Source: RGIG529 sp963929765
Lineage (GTDB): Bacteria; Bacillota; Clostridia; Oscillospirales; Oscillospiraceae
Length of the DNA: 64,000 bases
Assembly: GCA_963929765.1 (NCBI GenBank)
Contig: CAWVKD010000056.1
Location: forward strand, 1 to 64,000
Direction: 5' to 3'
Both the position numbers and the translations under genes were made by a program. The notes beneath the pieces were generated by a model. That model saw only the letters and a list, made by a program, of their open reading frames with translations, had not been told where the DNA came from and searched no databases. The number at the start of each line of letters is the position of its first letter. Position 1 is the stretch's first letter. Below, piece by piece: positions 35,853 through 43,270 of this stretch.

Positions 35853-35987
35853 ATGCTGCGCACATATCAACCGAAGAAACGCCAGCGCTCCAAAGAGCAT
35901 GGTTTCCGCAAGAGAATGGCCACTAGAAATGGACGCCGGGTTTTAGCCCGTAGACGTTCTAAAGGAAGAGCTCGTCTGACCCACTAA
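35853..35987 (+). CDS. rpmH: 50S ribosomal protein L34
   Basis: 44 residues, very basic: MLRTYQPKKRQRS, then HGFRKRMATRNGRRVLARRR, the invariant L34 core. GGGAGG upstream of the ATG. Second residue Leu instead of the more usual Lys. First gene of the classic origin-proximal rpmH-rnpA cluster. Confidence 0.97.
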   Translation: MLRTYQPKKRQRSKEHGFRKRMATRNGRRVLARRRSKGRARLTH

Positions 35988-36001
35988 TCCTTTTCGGTTG
36001 C

Positions 36002-36030
36002 CGGCGGGGCAGCGTACCGCCGCCCCGCCG
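36002..36030 (+). terminator. GC-rich hairpin between rpmH and rnpA
   Basis: Nine-base stem CGGCGGGGC/GCCCCGCCG with an 11-base loop, followed a few bases later by a T-rich run. It would partly terminate transcription, so that L34 is made in excess of RNase P protein. It is much more GC-rich than its surroundings. Confidence 0.65.
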
Positions 36031-36094
36031 AGCGAGCGTTTTTTGATTTTTGTTGGGCAGCGTAGCTGTAACAAAGAAAAACGAGGTCTTGTAT

Positions 36095-36442
36095 TTGGAG
36101 TATTCACAGTCTCTCAAAAAAAACCATGAATTTCGTAGGCTATATAGCAAAGGGAAAAGCGCAGTCTCTCCTATTTTGGTCCTTTATTGTAAAAAAAATG
36201 GGCGCGGTGTGAACCGAATTGGAATCACAGTGGGTGGTAAAATAGGAAATGCTGTAAAGCGAAATTGGATTCGCCGCCGCTTGCGAGAGTGTTATCGGGT
36301 TAACGAAGCGCGTTTTGCTGTGGGATACGATTTGATTTTGGTAGCGCGGGTGCGTACAGGGTTTGCAAAATACAAACAGATGGAAGACCATCTCATCCGT
36401 TTGGCAGGGCGCCTGGGCCTTTTGAAACAGGAGGGTATATGA
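36095..36442 (+). CDS. rnpA: Ribonuclease P protein component
   Basis: Protein subunit that helps the P RNA process pre-tRNA 5' ends. I use the TTG at 36095 with GAGG eight bases upstream, giving 115 residues beginning LEYSQSLKKNHEFRRLYSKG. The RNR signature region is GNAVKRNWIRRRLRECYR. A longer in-frame reading starting at 36050 would add 15 residues not typical of RnpA. The stop overlaps the yidD start by four bases. Confidence 0.93.
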   Translation: MEYSQSLKKNHEFRRLYSKGKSAVSPILVLYCKKNGRGVNRIGITVGGKIGNAVKRNWIRRRLRECYRVNEARFAVGYDLILVARVRTGFAKYKQMEDHLIRLAGRLGLLKQEGI

Positions 36443-36648
36443 AAAAGATTTTAATGGAACTTATTTCATTTTACCGAAAACAGATTTCACCTTTTCGGCC
36501 TCCCTGTTGCCGGTTTATTCCCACTTGTTCAGCATATGCATTGGAAGCTATTGAACGGTATGGCGCTATAAAAGGAGGATTTCTTGCGTTGAAACGCGTT
36601 TTGAAATGCCATCCATTTCATGAAGGAGGATATGATCCGGTACCATGA
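36439..36648 (+). CDS. yidD: Membrane protein insertion efficiency factor YidD
   Basis: 69 residues with the family core: FYRKQISPFRPPCCRFIPTC, SAYALEAIERYGA and a terminal HPFHEGGYDPVP. It has an amphipathic N-terminus and assists YidC/Sec insertion. The position between rnpA and yidC is the usual one. Confidence 0.95.
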   Translation: MKKILMELISFYRKQISPFRPPCCRFIPTCSAYALEAIERYGAIKGGFLALKRVLKCHPFHEGGYDPVP

Positions 36649-36669
36649 TGATCAGTTTGGAGGCTGTCT

Positions 36670-37815
36670 ATGGGTATATTTAATACGATTATCACAACGC
36701 CGTTTTCCTGGGTTCTTTTAACTTTATATAATTTTTGCCATAGTTACGGATTAGCTTTGATTTTATTTTCTCTTATTGTTAAACTGATCCTATTGCCTTT
36801 TTCTGTTAAAAGTAAAAAAAATATGGTTAAAATGGGGCGGCTTTCCCCAAAGCTAAAGGCTTTGGAAAAACAATACAAAAATGATCGAAACAAGTATGCA
36901 GAAGAGACGCAGAAATTATACCGGCAATATGGTATTAACCCTATGAGCGGTTGCTTATGGAGTATTTTACCTTTGCCTATTATGTTAGGTCTCTATGGCG
37001 TTGTTCGTCGGCCACTCACCAATTTGATGAAGCTAACAGCAGAACAGATCAGCACAGTAGTGGCTACATTAACGTCTTTGGGTGTTACAGTTGGAGATAG
37101 TACATCCACATATGGTGAAATTGCTTTGGCACAGCAAATTTCCAATCATTTACCGGAAGTACAAGCTGTTGTTCCAAATGTGTTTGCGATTAACTATAAT
37201 TTCCTGGGAATTGATCTGTCTGCACAGCCTAGTTTTGATTTTTTCTCTACAGGAGTATGGACCTGGGCGTCAATTGGTTTGTTTCTATTGCCGTTTATTT
37301 CAGGCCTTGCGTCCTTTTTTTCCATGCGAGTAGCAACAAAAACCAATGCCAATCCTAATGATAACGGAGAAAAGTCAGTTGCAGATAAGACAAGTCAAAA
37401 AATGAGTTGGTTTATGCCGCTGATTTCTATTTACATTGGCTTTGTCATGCCAGCTGGCCTTTGTGTTTACTGGATTATGAACAGTGTCTTCGGGATTATC
37501 CAGGAACTGGTTTTGGGAAAAATTATTGGCAAAAAGTTGGACAAAGAAGAGGAAGAGAGGAAGAAGCAAGAGGCTATTTTGGCAGCAGAAGAAAAGAAAA
37601 AGAGAGCAGAAGCTGCTGCTCGGAAATACTCTGGAAAAGGACAAAAGCACAAGCCAAAACGGGAAGCAACGCATGAAAAAGGTCAAATTGGAGATAGGCC
37701 GTATGCCAGAGGACGATCTTATAATGCAGAACGATTTGGAGGAGAAGCATCGTCCGACTCGTCATCAGAACAAAAGACAGAGCCAGACGAAGAGCAACCT
37801 CTGCAAAACGAATAG
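36670..37815 (+). CDS. yidC: Membrane protein insertase YidC (Oxa1 family)
   Basis: 381 residues. No lipoprotein signal, unlike Bacillus SpoIIIJ. Membrane segments near 15-45, 95-120, 190-220 and 240-270, with the cytoplasmic hairpin (KSKKNMVKMGRL, then KLYRQYGINPMSGC) between the first two. The conserved arginine of the hydrophilic groove is replaced by Lys38 (FSLIVKLILLP). The cytoplasmic tail (about 285-381) is long and highly charged, as in forms that bind ribosomes. Followed by jag, its usual partner. Confidence 0.94.
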   Translation: MGIFNTIITTPFSWVLLTLYNFCHSYGLALILFSLIVKLILLPFSVKSKKNMVKMGRLSPKLKALEKQYKNDRNKYAEETQKLYRQYGINPMSGCLWSILPLPIMLGLYGVVRRPLTNLMKLTAEQISTVVATLTSLGVTVGDSTSTYGEIALAQQISNHLPEVQAVVPNVFAINYNFLGIDLSAQPSFDFFSTGVWTWASIGLFLLPFISGLASFFSMRVATKTNANPNDNGEKSVADKTSQKMSWFMPLISIYIGFVMPAGLCVYWIMNSVFGIIQELVLGKIIGKKLDKEEEERKKQEAILAAEEKKKRAEAAARKYSGKGQKHKPKREATHEKGQIGDRPYARGRSYNAERFGGEASSDSSSEQKTEPDEEQPLQNE

Positions 37816-37828
37816 ATAGGAGAGCGTT

Positions 37829-38473
37829 ATGAACCACTGGATCGAAGTGACCGGTAAAACAGAAGAGGAAGCCATAGCTACTGCTCTTAAACAGTTGGGA
37901 CTGGAACGAGATGAAGTCTCTGTAGAGCTTTTGGAGCGGGCAAAGTCTGGGTTTCTTGGCATTGGGGGTTCACCTGCAAAGATCCGTGTGACATATATGG
38001 TGGAACAAAGCCGAAAAGAAAAAATTGAAACATTTTTAAAAGGACTTTTAGAGAGGCTCCATTCTGAAGCAGTTCCTCGTGTAGAAGAAACTCCAGAAGG
38101 AAATTTCAAAGTTGTTTTGGAGGGGCCTCATCTAGGTGCATTGATTGGCCGTCGTGGAGAAACGTTGGATGCTATTCAGCAGATTACCAATTACACTGTA
38201 AATCGTGGAGAAGAAAAACGAGTTAAAATCCACATTGATGCAGAAAATTACAGAAAGAAACGAGAGGAATCTCTGCAACGTCTGGCTGTAAAAGTAGCAG
38301 AAAAAGTTTTGAAGTATCGAAAAAATGTAATGCTGGAACCTATGAATGCATATGAGCGCCATGTCATTCATACAGCACTTCAAGACTGGGACGATATTAC
38401 TACGTATTCCACGGGGACAGAGCCAAACCGCCGTATTGTTGTAGCTATGAGTAAAGGTGGTTCAAAAAAATAA
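37829..38473 (+). CDS. khpB: Jag/KhpB RNA-binding protein
   Basis: 214 residues with the three-part Jag plan: Jag-N (about 1-50, VTGKTEEEAIATALKQLG and KSGFLGIGG), a KH domain (about 75-150, LIGRRGETLDAIQQI in the GxxG loop position) and R3H (about 150-214, RKKREESLQRLAVKVAEKV, ERHVIHTAL). In streptococci and clostridia KhpB binds many RNAs with KhpA and affects cell elongation. 13 bases after yidC. Confidence 0.94.
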   Translation: MNHWIEVTGKTEEEAIATALKQLGLERDEVSVELLERAKSGFLGIGGSPAKIRVTYMVEQSRKEKIETFLKGLLERLHSEAVPRVEETPEGNFKVVLEGPHLGALIGRRGETLDAIQQITNYTVNRGEEKRVKIHIDAENYRKKREESLQRLAVKVAEKVLKYRKNVMLEPMNAYERHVIHTALQDWDDITTYSTGTEPNRRIVVAMSKGGSKK

Positions 38474-38483
38474 AGCAAAAAAA

Positions 38484-38519
38484 GAGAGAGCGTCAAGAAG
38501 AAAGGCCATGACGCTCTCT
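38484..38519 (+). terminator. Terminator after khpB
   Basis: Eleven-base stem AGAGAGCGTCA/TGACGCTCTCT with a 14-base loop, followed by a T run. Ends the rpmH-to-khpB transcript. Confidence 0.9.
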
Positions 38520-38590
38520 TTTTATTGCTTTTATTTTGATGAGGCATCATATAAAAATTCCAATTATTTCAAAAATAAAAAGATATTCTA

Positions 38591-38619
38591 TTGGAAAAAA
38601 TTTGATCCTTTGCTATACT
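38591..38619 (+). promoter_or_regulatory. Promoter of the SLH-domain gene
   Basis: TTGGAA and TATACT with a 17-base spacer, about 35 bases upstream of the SLH gene's start codon. Confidence 0.55.
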
Positions 38620-38653
38620 GATGAAAAATGGAATAAGGAGGAAATGGTGGTTT

Positions 38654-39826
38654 ATGAAAAAAAGGATCGTCAATATAGGATTGGTATTTATGATGTGCTT
38701 ATCTTTGCTCCAAATAACAGCATTTGGGGAAGATCAAATACCTACTTTTTCTGATGTCAGAGAAGGGGATTGGTTCGTTGAGGATGTGGCATATACTTAT
38801 CAAAATGGATTGATGAACGGCATTGGAAACAGCCTGTTTGCGCCCGATGCTTCTGCAACACGAGGAACTATTGTGACCATTTTATATCGGATGGAAAAAG
38901 AACCTGCTGCTGCGGGAAACCTTATCTTTGACGATGTGCAGGCAGGAGCTTATTATGTACAAGCAGTCAAATGGGCATCCAATAACGGCATTATGAACGG
39001 TTATGGCAACGGGAAGTTTGGCCCAGATGATTTGGTGACGCGGGAACAATTAGCTGTAGTCTTATATCGTTATGCCCGGTATAAAGGATACGATACTATG
39101 GCACGAGGAAATTTGTCTGAATTCGTGGATCAAAAAGAAATAAGCGATTATGCGGTAGATGCCATATCTTGGGCAAAAGCCGAAGGTCTGATCAATGGTA
39201 CCTCCTCCTATACATTGTCTCCTCGGGGAAAAGCTGCACGAGCACAGGTTGCAGCCATGTTACACCGCTTTTGCGACACAATCGCAACATGGGTTCCAAA
39301 TCCAAATCCACCAGCCTTTGTACCTGCACCTGCTGCATCTGCTATTTTTGAAGAATTGACTGGAAAAACATTTTATTTTACTTCTGGTGCAGGTGCTTGG
39401 CTCACAAGCCTTCATATCAGTGCGGATGGGAGTTTTACAGGTGAGTTCCATGACAGTGATATGGGCGATACTGGGCCTGGTTACCCTGGTGGAACGGTAT
39501 ATCTTTGCCCATTTAGCGGAACATTCGGTTTTATTTCTAAAGTCAACGATTATGAATATGTTATGAAGCTAACATCTCTTCAAACAGATGAATCTCCAGG
39601 AATGATAATAGAAGACGGGGTCAGATACATCATACAGAAAGAACCATATGGCTTGAATGATGCAGATGAATTCCGAATCTACTTGCCTGGTAGATCCACG
39701 AAAGATCTACCCAAGCCATTTTTGGAATGGGTTAGTATGCCTCATGCCTGGGGAAACCAAATCCCTGCTACACTGCCTTTTTGGGGATTATATAATGTAG
39801 GTGGAGAAATGGGATTCACCTCTTAA
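38654..39826 (+). CDS. Secreted S-layer-homology (SLH) protein with uncharacterised C-terminal domain
   Basis: 390 residues from the ATG at 38654. A signal peptide (basic start, hydrophobic core, cleavage likely after AFG near residue 23) is followed by three SLH repeats (about 28-85, 88-150, 153-210), each with a DV...Y...AV.W....GI..G pattern, expected to bind cell-wall polymers. A Pro/Ala linker follows. The C-terminal domain (about 230-390) is rich in Gly, Asp and aromatics (ADGSFTGEFHDSDMG, YGLNDADEFRIYLPG, ending LPFWGLYNVGGEMGF). It looks like a domain shared by several clostridial secreted proteins, but I cannot assign a function. Another in-frame ATG lies 33 bases upstream at 38621. 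Confidence 0.85.
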   Translation: MKKRIVNIGLVFMMCLSLLQITAFGEDQIPTFSDVREGDWFVEDVAYTYQNGLMNGIGNSLFAPDASATRGTIVTILYRMEKEPAAAGNLIFDDVQAGAYYVQAVKWASNNGIMNGYGNGKFGPDDLVTREQLAVVLYRYARYKGYDTMARGNLSEFVDQKEISDYAVDAISWAKAEGLINGTSSYTLSPRGKAARAQVAAMLHRFCDTIATWVPNPNPPAFVPAPAASAIFEELTGKTFYFTSGAGAWLTSLHISADGSFTGEFHDSDMGDTGPGYPGGTVYLCPFSGTFGFISKVNDYEYVMKLTSLQTDESPGMIIEDGVRYIIQKEPYGLNDADEFRIYLPGRSTKDLPKPFLEWVSMPHAWGNQIPATLPFWGLYNVGGEMGFTS

Positions 39827-39917
39827 AACTTATGTGTTGCATGCAATGGATAATTAGGTAAAAATGTGAAATAAAATAACACAAAAAACCTACATAGAAA
39901 CAGAAGTATTTCGAAAA

Positions 39918-39948
39918 GGAGAGGGAGAGCATAAAATTTTCCCTCTCC
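39918..39948 (+). terminator. Terminator after the SLH gene
   Basis: Nine-base stem GGAGAGGGA/TCCCTCTCC with a 13-base loop, then ATTTTAG. The remaining gap 39827-40018 has no gene. Confidence 0.7.
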
Positions 39949-39972
39949 ATTTTAGAAAAACAAGAAAAAAGG

Positions 39973-40001
39973 TTGACAAATCTGACTTTTTCCGCTATGA
40001 T
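39973..40001 (+). promoter_or_regulatory. Promoter of tRNA-Val
   Basis: TTGACA and TATGAT with a 17-base spacer, 17 bases upstream of the tRNA 5' end. Confidence 0.75.
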
Positions 40002-40018
40002 AAAGAACAGTCTTGTTA

Positions 40019-40094
40019 GGACGATTAGCTCAGCTGGTAGAGCATCCGCTTGACGTGCGGAGGGTCAGCGGTTCAAGTCCGTTATCGTCCACCA
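40019..40094 (+). tRNA. tRNA-Val (anticodon GAC)
   Basis: Complete 76-nt cloverleaf with encoded CCA. Acceptor GGACGAT pairs with ATCGTCC; D-arm GCTC...GAGC; anticodon stem TCCGC/GCGGA encloses TTGACGT, giving anticodon GAC; T-loop GTTCAAGTC. It stands alone, with its own promoter and terminator. Confidence 0.95.
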
Positions 40095-40099
40095 AAAAG

Positions 40100-40123
40100 C
40101 CTCGGATGGCATTAAATCCGAGG
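40100..40123 (+). terminator. Terminator after tRNA-Val
   Basis: Eight-base stem CCTCGGAT/ATCCGAGG, eight-base loop, then seven T. Confidence 0.92.
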
Positions 40124-40230
40124 TTTTTTTATCCACAGATTTGTTTATTCACTTGTGAGTAACGGCAATATAAACTTACCCTTATAGGATATGGTGCCGA
40201 GAAGAAAGACAGAAAACTTTTTTCAATTGG

Positions 40231-40259
40231 TTGAAATTCTATTAAAAACAGTGTATACT
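40231..40259 (+). promoter_or_regulatory. Promoter of the small membrane protein gene
   Basis: TTGAAA and TATACT with a 17-base spacer, 46 bases upstream of the start codon at 40306. Confidence 0.6.
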
Positions 40260-40305
40260 ACAAAGTATAAAATAGAGATTTCAGATTTAGACAGGAGGCC
40301 AAACT

Positions 40306-40506
40306 ATGAAAGCGCTAAAAGTAATTTTGTCTTTGGCTGCAGTGACGTTGGCGATCGGTGCAATTGCCTGTGCGGTCACAGCGTATTGGGACAATCTAAC
40401 CGAGTTGTATGCCTGTGCGAAAGAAAAACTAGTGAAACGAGGAAACTCCTGTGGAGTCTGTGCAGATGATGACGATGGATTTTCTGACTTTGTAGATGTA
40501 GAATAA
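40306..40506 (+). CDS. Small single-pass membrane protein, function unknown
   Basis: 66 residues. Basic start, one hydrophobic helix (about 5-27), a short amphipathic segment, then a CGVC pair and an acidic tail (DDDDGFSDF). AGGAGG upstream and a good promoter support it as a real gene. I do not recognise a family with known function. The CxxC plus acidic tail could bind a metal, but this is guesswork. Confidence 0.7.
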   Translation: MKALKVILSLAAVTLAIGAIACAVTAYWDNLTELYACAKEKLVKRGNSCGVCADDDDGFSDFVDVE

Positions 40507-40523
40507 GATTGCAATAACATGTG

Positions 40524-40563
40524 GACAAAGGCGTTCATTCTTTTAAGAATGGACGCCTTTGTC
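40524..40563 (+). other. Intergenic hairpin overlapping a possible ribosome-site sequester
   Basis: Nineteen-base inverted repeat with one G-U pair and a two-base loop. No T run follows, so it is a poor terminator. Its 3' arm CGCCTTT can alternatively pair with the AAAGGAGGCG that carries the next gene's ribosome-binding site. Confidence 0.5.
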
Positions 40564-40580
40564 TCAAAGGAGGCGACGTT

Positions 40581-40793
40581 ATGGAACAAAAACAATATGT
40601 TTGTCCCAAATGTGGATGTCAGAGTTTTATACATGACCAGTTTCAAGCCACTGGTGGAAACTTTGCAAAGATTTTCGATGTTCAAAATAAAAAGTTTATT
40701 ACGATTTCATGCGCAGCTTGTGGATATACGGAATTATACAAAGCCCAAACATCCAGCGGATGGAATGTATTGGACTTTTTAATTGGAGGTTAA
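40581..40793 (+). CDS. Small zinc-ribbon nucleic-acid-binding protein
   Basis: 70 residues from the ATG at 40581 with AAAGGAGG. Two CxxC knuckles (CPKCGC near residue 8 and CAACGY near 46) form a zinc ribbon, as in predicted nucleic-acid-binding Zn-ribbon proteins (COG3478 type). The end, SSGWNVLDFLIGG, is also typical of that family. Target unknown. Confidence 0.8.
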   Translation: MEQKQYVCPKCGCQSFIHDQFQATGGNFAKIFDVQNKKFITISCAACGYTELYKAQTSSGWNVLDFLIGG

Positions 40794-40811
40794 TAGAGGG
40801 GGAAACAGAAC

Positions 40812-41183
40812 GTGGGGAAAGCCATCCTTCGAGTGGTTGGGCGCATTGTGGGGCTTTGTCTTATTCTAGTTGCTCTACTCTATGGACTTACCAAAGCAAA
40901 TGAATTGCAAAATAGTGGTACAGTAAGAGCTTTGCTGACGGATGCATTGTGGCTATTTTTTGGTGTGTTACTTCCATTTATAACAGCGCGGCGACAGATA
41001 CGATTTACATTTTCTTTGGAAAGTCTTCTTTGCTGCATTCTTTGTATTGTATTGGTAATGCTACTTTCCCAATTTGCATGGCTTCTTCCAGAAATGATTC
41101 GAAGTCAAAGCTCTCTGCTACGGAAATTGTTGTTGTTTGTAAGTGGCGTGTTTTTCAACCATACATGGTTTCATATTCGTTAA
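40812..41183 (+). CDS. Hypothetical membrane protein
   Basis: 123 residues from a GTG at 40812 with AGAGGGGG upstream. Three hydrophobic segments (about 7-27, 40-58, 68-92) and a fourth weaker one near the end. No recognised family. It closes a three-gene run of small orphan genes ended by a strong terminator. Confidence 0.6.
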   Translation: MGKAILRVVGRIVGLCLILVALLYGLTKANELQNSGTVRALLTDALWLFFGVLLPFITARRQIRFTFSLESLLCCILCIVLVMLLSQFAWLLPEMIRSQSSLLRKLLLFVSGVFFNHTWFHIR

Positions 41184-41223
41184 AAAGAAGGTATCATCTC
41201 CATGGAGATGATACCTTCTTTTT
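41182..41223. terminator. Bidirectional terminator, perfect 42-bp palindrome
   Basis: The two halves are exact complements around CATG, with A runs on one side and T runs on the other. It lies between the converging small membrane protein gene and the CDF transporter gene. Confidence 0.9.
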
Positions 41224-41249
41224 AACTTTTTCTTTTAATTTGATAGATG

Positions 41250-42422
41250 TCAATCAGATAGAGTAGGAATCTGATCCACTTCGATTACTGCTTCATAAGA
41301 AGGATCCAATGCTTGAATCGCTTTTTGGATGGATGTGATAATTTGTTTGTCTGTTTGGTGAATGGAGAAAGGGACTGAAACTTCAAAAATCAACTTCGTA
41401 TGGGAGGCGCCATGGGTCATTCGAAAATCGTGAATAGAGACAGCAGGATCAATGAGCTGAACAAGTGCAGAGATTTTTTTCTGCATATCGTTGGTTTCTT
41501 GATCATTGGTTACAATAGGGTCCATGTGAATGACAGCCTCACAGCCAAATTGCTTTTTTAGAGCTCGTTCTGCTTGATCAATACCCCCGTGGAGATCCAC
41601 AATATTTCCTTTGTCCGACACTTCGGCATGAAGAGATACCATTGTACGACCGGGACCGTAATCATGAACAACAATATCATGTACACCACAGATATCAGGC
41701 TGCTGCAATACAACATTCTCTATTTGACGAATCAATTCTGGATCAGGTGGCTGCCCTAACAATGGATTTAAAGTATCTTTTGCAGATGTAATCCCAGTAT
41801 ATAAGATAAAGAGAGCGATGACGATGCCAAAATAGCCGTCCAAGTAGATATGGGTGAAGTGTTCCAATATAGAAGCAATGAGTACCGTACTAGTGGCTAA
41901 GGTGTCACTTAAACTGTCTTTAGAAACAGCCAAAAGGGCAGTAGAAGCAGCCTGTTTACCTAGAGCTCGGTTAAAAGCAAACATCCAGAGCTTAACACAG
42001 ATGGAGACTGCTAAGATGATAGTGGAAATCAGACTAAATTCAGGAAGAGTAGGAGAAAGTACTTTTTCAATAGAAGTTTTCATCAACTCTATGCCCATGA
42101 GTAGAATGGCTAGAGAGACAAAAAGTCCCGATAAATACTCAATGCGTCCATGACCAAATGGATGTGATGCATCTGGCTTTTGCCCTGCCATGCGGAATCC
42201 AATAAATGTGACAACAGAGGAACCAGCATCGGATAAGTTATTGAAAGCGTCAGCGGTAATAGAAACAGAGCCTGTTAGACTCCCAGCTAAACATTTTCCA
42301 CCAAAGAGTAGTAAATTCAAAATTATACCCATCACGCCGCTAACTAATCCAAGGCGCTGACGTGCCTTGGGGCTTTTGTCTGATGCATGAGGGAAAAGAC
42401 GATTCACAAGTTTTGTGATCAT
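41250..42422 (-). CDS. Cation diffusion facilitator (CDF) family metal exporter
   Basis: 390 residues from the ATG at 42422. Six membrane helices; the zinc-site motifs are SITADAFNNLSDAGSS (helix II) and HPFGHGRIEYLSG (cytoplasmic loop). The long cytoplasmic C-terminal part holds the metal-sensing domain (DICGVHDIVVHDYGPG, SLHAEV) plus an extra segment of about 80 residues. Members export Zn, Mn, Fe or Co; the metal is not readable. A TTG at 42536 would lengthen it but has no ribosome site. Confidence 0.88.
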   Translation of the reverse strand: MITKLVNRLFPHASDKSPKARQRLGLVSGVMGIILNLLLFGGKCLAGSLTGSVSITADAFNNLSDAGSSVVTFIGFRMAGQKPDASHPFGHGRIEYLSGLFVSLAILLMGIELMKTSIEKVLSPTLPEFSLISTIILAVSICVKLWMFAFNRALGKQAASTALLAVSKDSLSDTLATSTVLIASILEHFTHIYLDGYFGIVIALFILYTGITSAKDTLNPLLGQPPDPELIRQIENVVLQQPDICGVHDIVVHDYGPGRTMVSLHAEVSDKGNIVDLHGGIDQAERALKKQFGCEAVIHMDPIVTNDQETNDMQKKISALVQLIDPAVSIHDFRMTHGASHTKLIFEVSVPFSIHQTDKQIITSIQKAIQALDPSYEAVIEVDQIPTLSD

Positions 42423-42726
42423 AATAGCCTCATAACCTCGCAATACGTATAAATTCAGATGTTGCTTGTTGTGACGTACCAATATGCAAATACCAACGTT
42501 AGTGATTATGCCCATAGTTGGAAAATCTAGGTTCAAAATGATTTTTCATGGTTTTCTTCCGGCGATTTTCCAAATAAATTTAATAATTAGGACATTATTG
42601 TAACATGTTTTCTTTCCTCTGTAAACGAACCTGCAAATGAAATAGGGATAAAATAAAAATTTAAGGATGGTATCAAGCTGTGTTTTATGGTACAATATCG
42701 TTTAATTGACAAGAGGTGGATGGTGT
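42423..42726. other. Divergent gap between CDF gene and cobA
   Basis: About 300 AT-rich bases with divergent start sites. A TACAAT at 42691-42696 is a possible -10 for cobA but has no good -35. No gene, and no cobalamin riboswitch signature was recognised. Confidence 0.4.
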
Positions 42727-43254
42727 ATGGAGCAAGGGTTGGTCCATTTATACTGGGGTGATGGTAAAGGAAAGACGACTTGTGCCATCGGACTTGGGCT
42801 TCGCGTGATTGGATGTGGTGGAACTGTCCTACTGACCCAATTTCTAAAGAGCAATGGAAGTAGCGAACGGAAAGCGATTGCCAGCATCCGTGGCTTTGAT
42901 TGTATTGAAGGACCAGAACGGATTTCTTTTTCTTTTCAGATGCATGAAAAAGAGCGGGAACAGGCAAGAAAATGTTGTGTCCAAATGTTTTCTCAGGCCG
43001 TTCGACGCTCTAAGGAAAAAAATTATCGTCTTCTCATTTTAGATGAATTGTGTGAGGCAATTTCAGAAGGATTTTTAAAGGAAGAGAGGGTGCTTCATTT
43101 TTTAGAGCAAAAACCCAAAGAATTGGAAGTGGTAATTACAGGACATCAGCCATCTGAAAATATTATGAATCGAGCAGAATATATTACTCATTTCCAAAAT
43201 CAAAAACATCCGTACCAAAGAGGAATTTGTGCCCGACTTGGAATTGAATATTAA
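42727..43254 (+). CDS. cobA: Cob(I)yrinic acid a,c-diamide adenosyltransferase (CobA/BtuR type)
   Basis: Transfers the adenosyl group from ATP to the corrinoid cobalt. 175 residues from the ATG at 42727. P-loop WGDGKGKTTCAIGLGLR near residue 12, LTQFLKS near 38, LLILDELCEAI near 100 and VITGHQPSENIMNRAEYIT near 140 are all family motifs. Overlaps the start region of prmA slightly in the longer reading only. No other B12 genes are nearby. Confidence 0.9.
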   Translation: MEQGLVHLYWGDGKGKTTCAIGLGLRVIGCGGTVLLTQFLKSNGSSERKAIASIRGFDCIEGPERISFSFQMHEKEREQARKCCVQMFSQAVRRSKEKNYRLLILDELCEAISEGFLKEERVLHFLEQKPKELEVVITGHQPSENIMNRAEYITHFQNQKHPYQRGICARLGIEY

Positions 43255-43270
43255 TCAATGGGAGGAAAAC

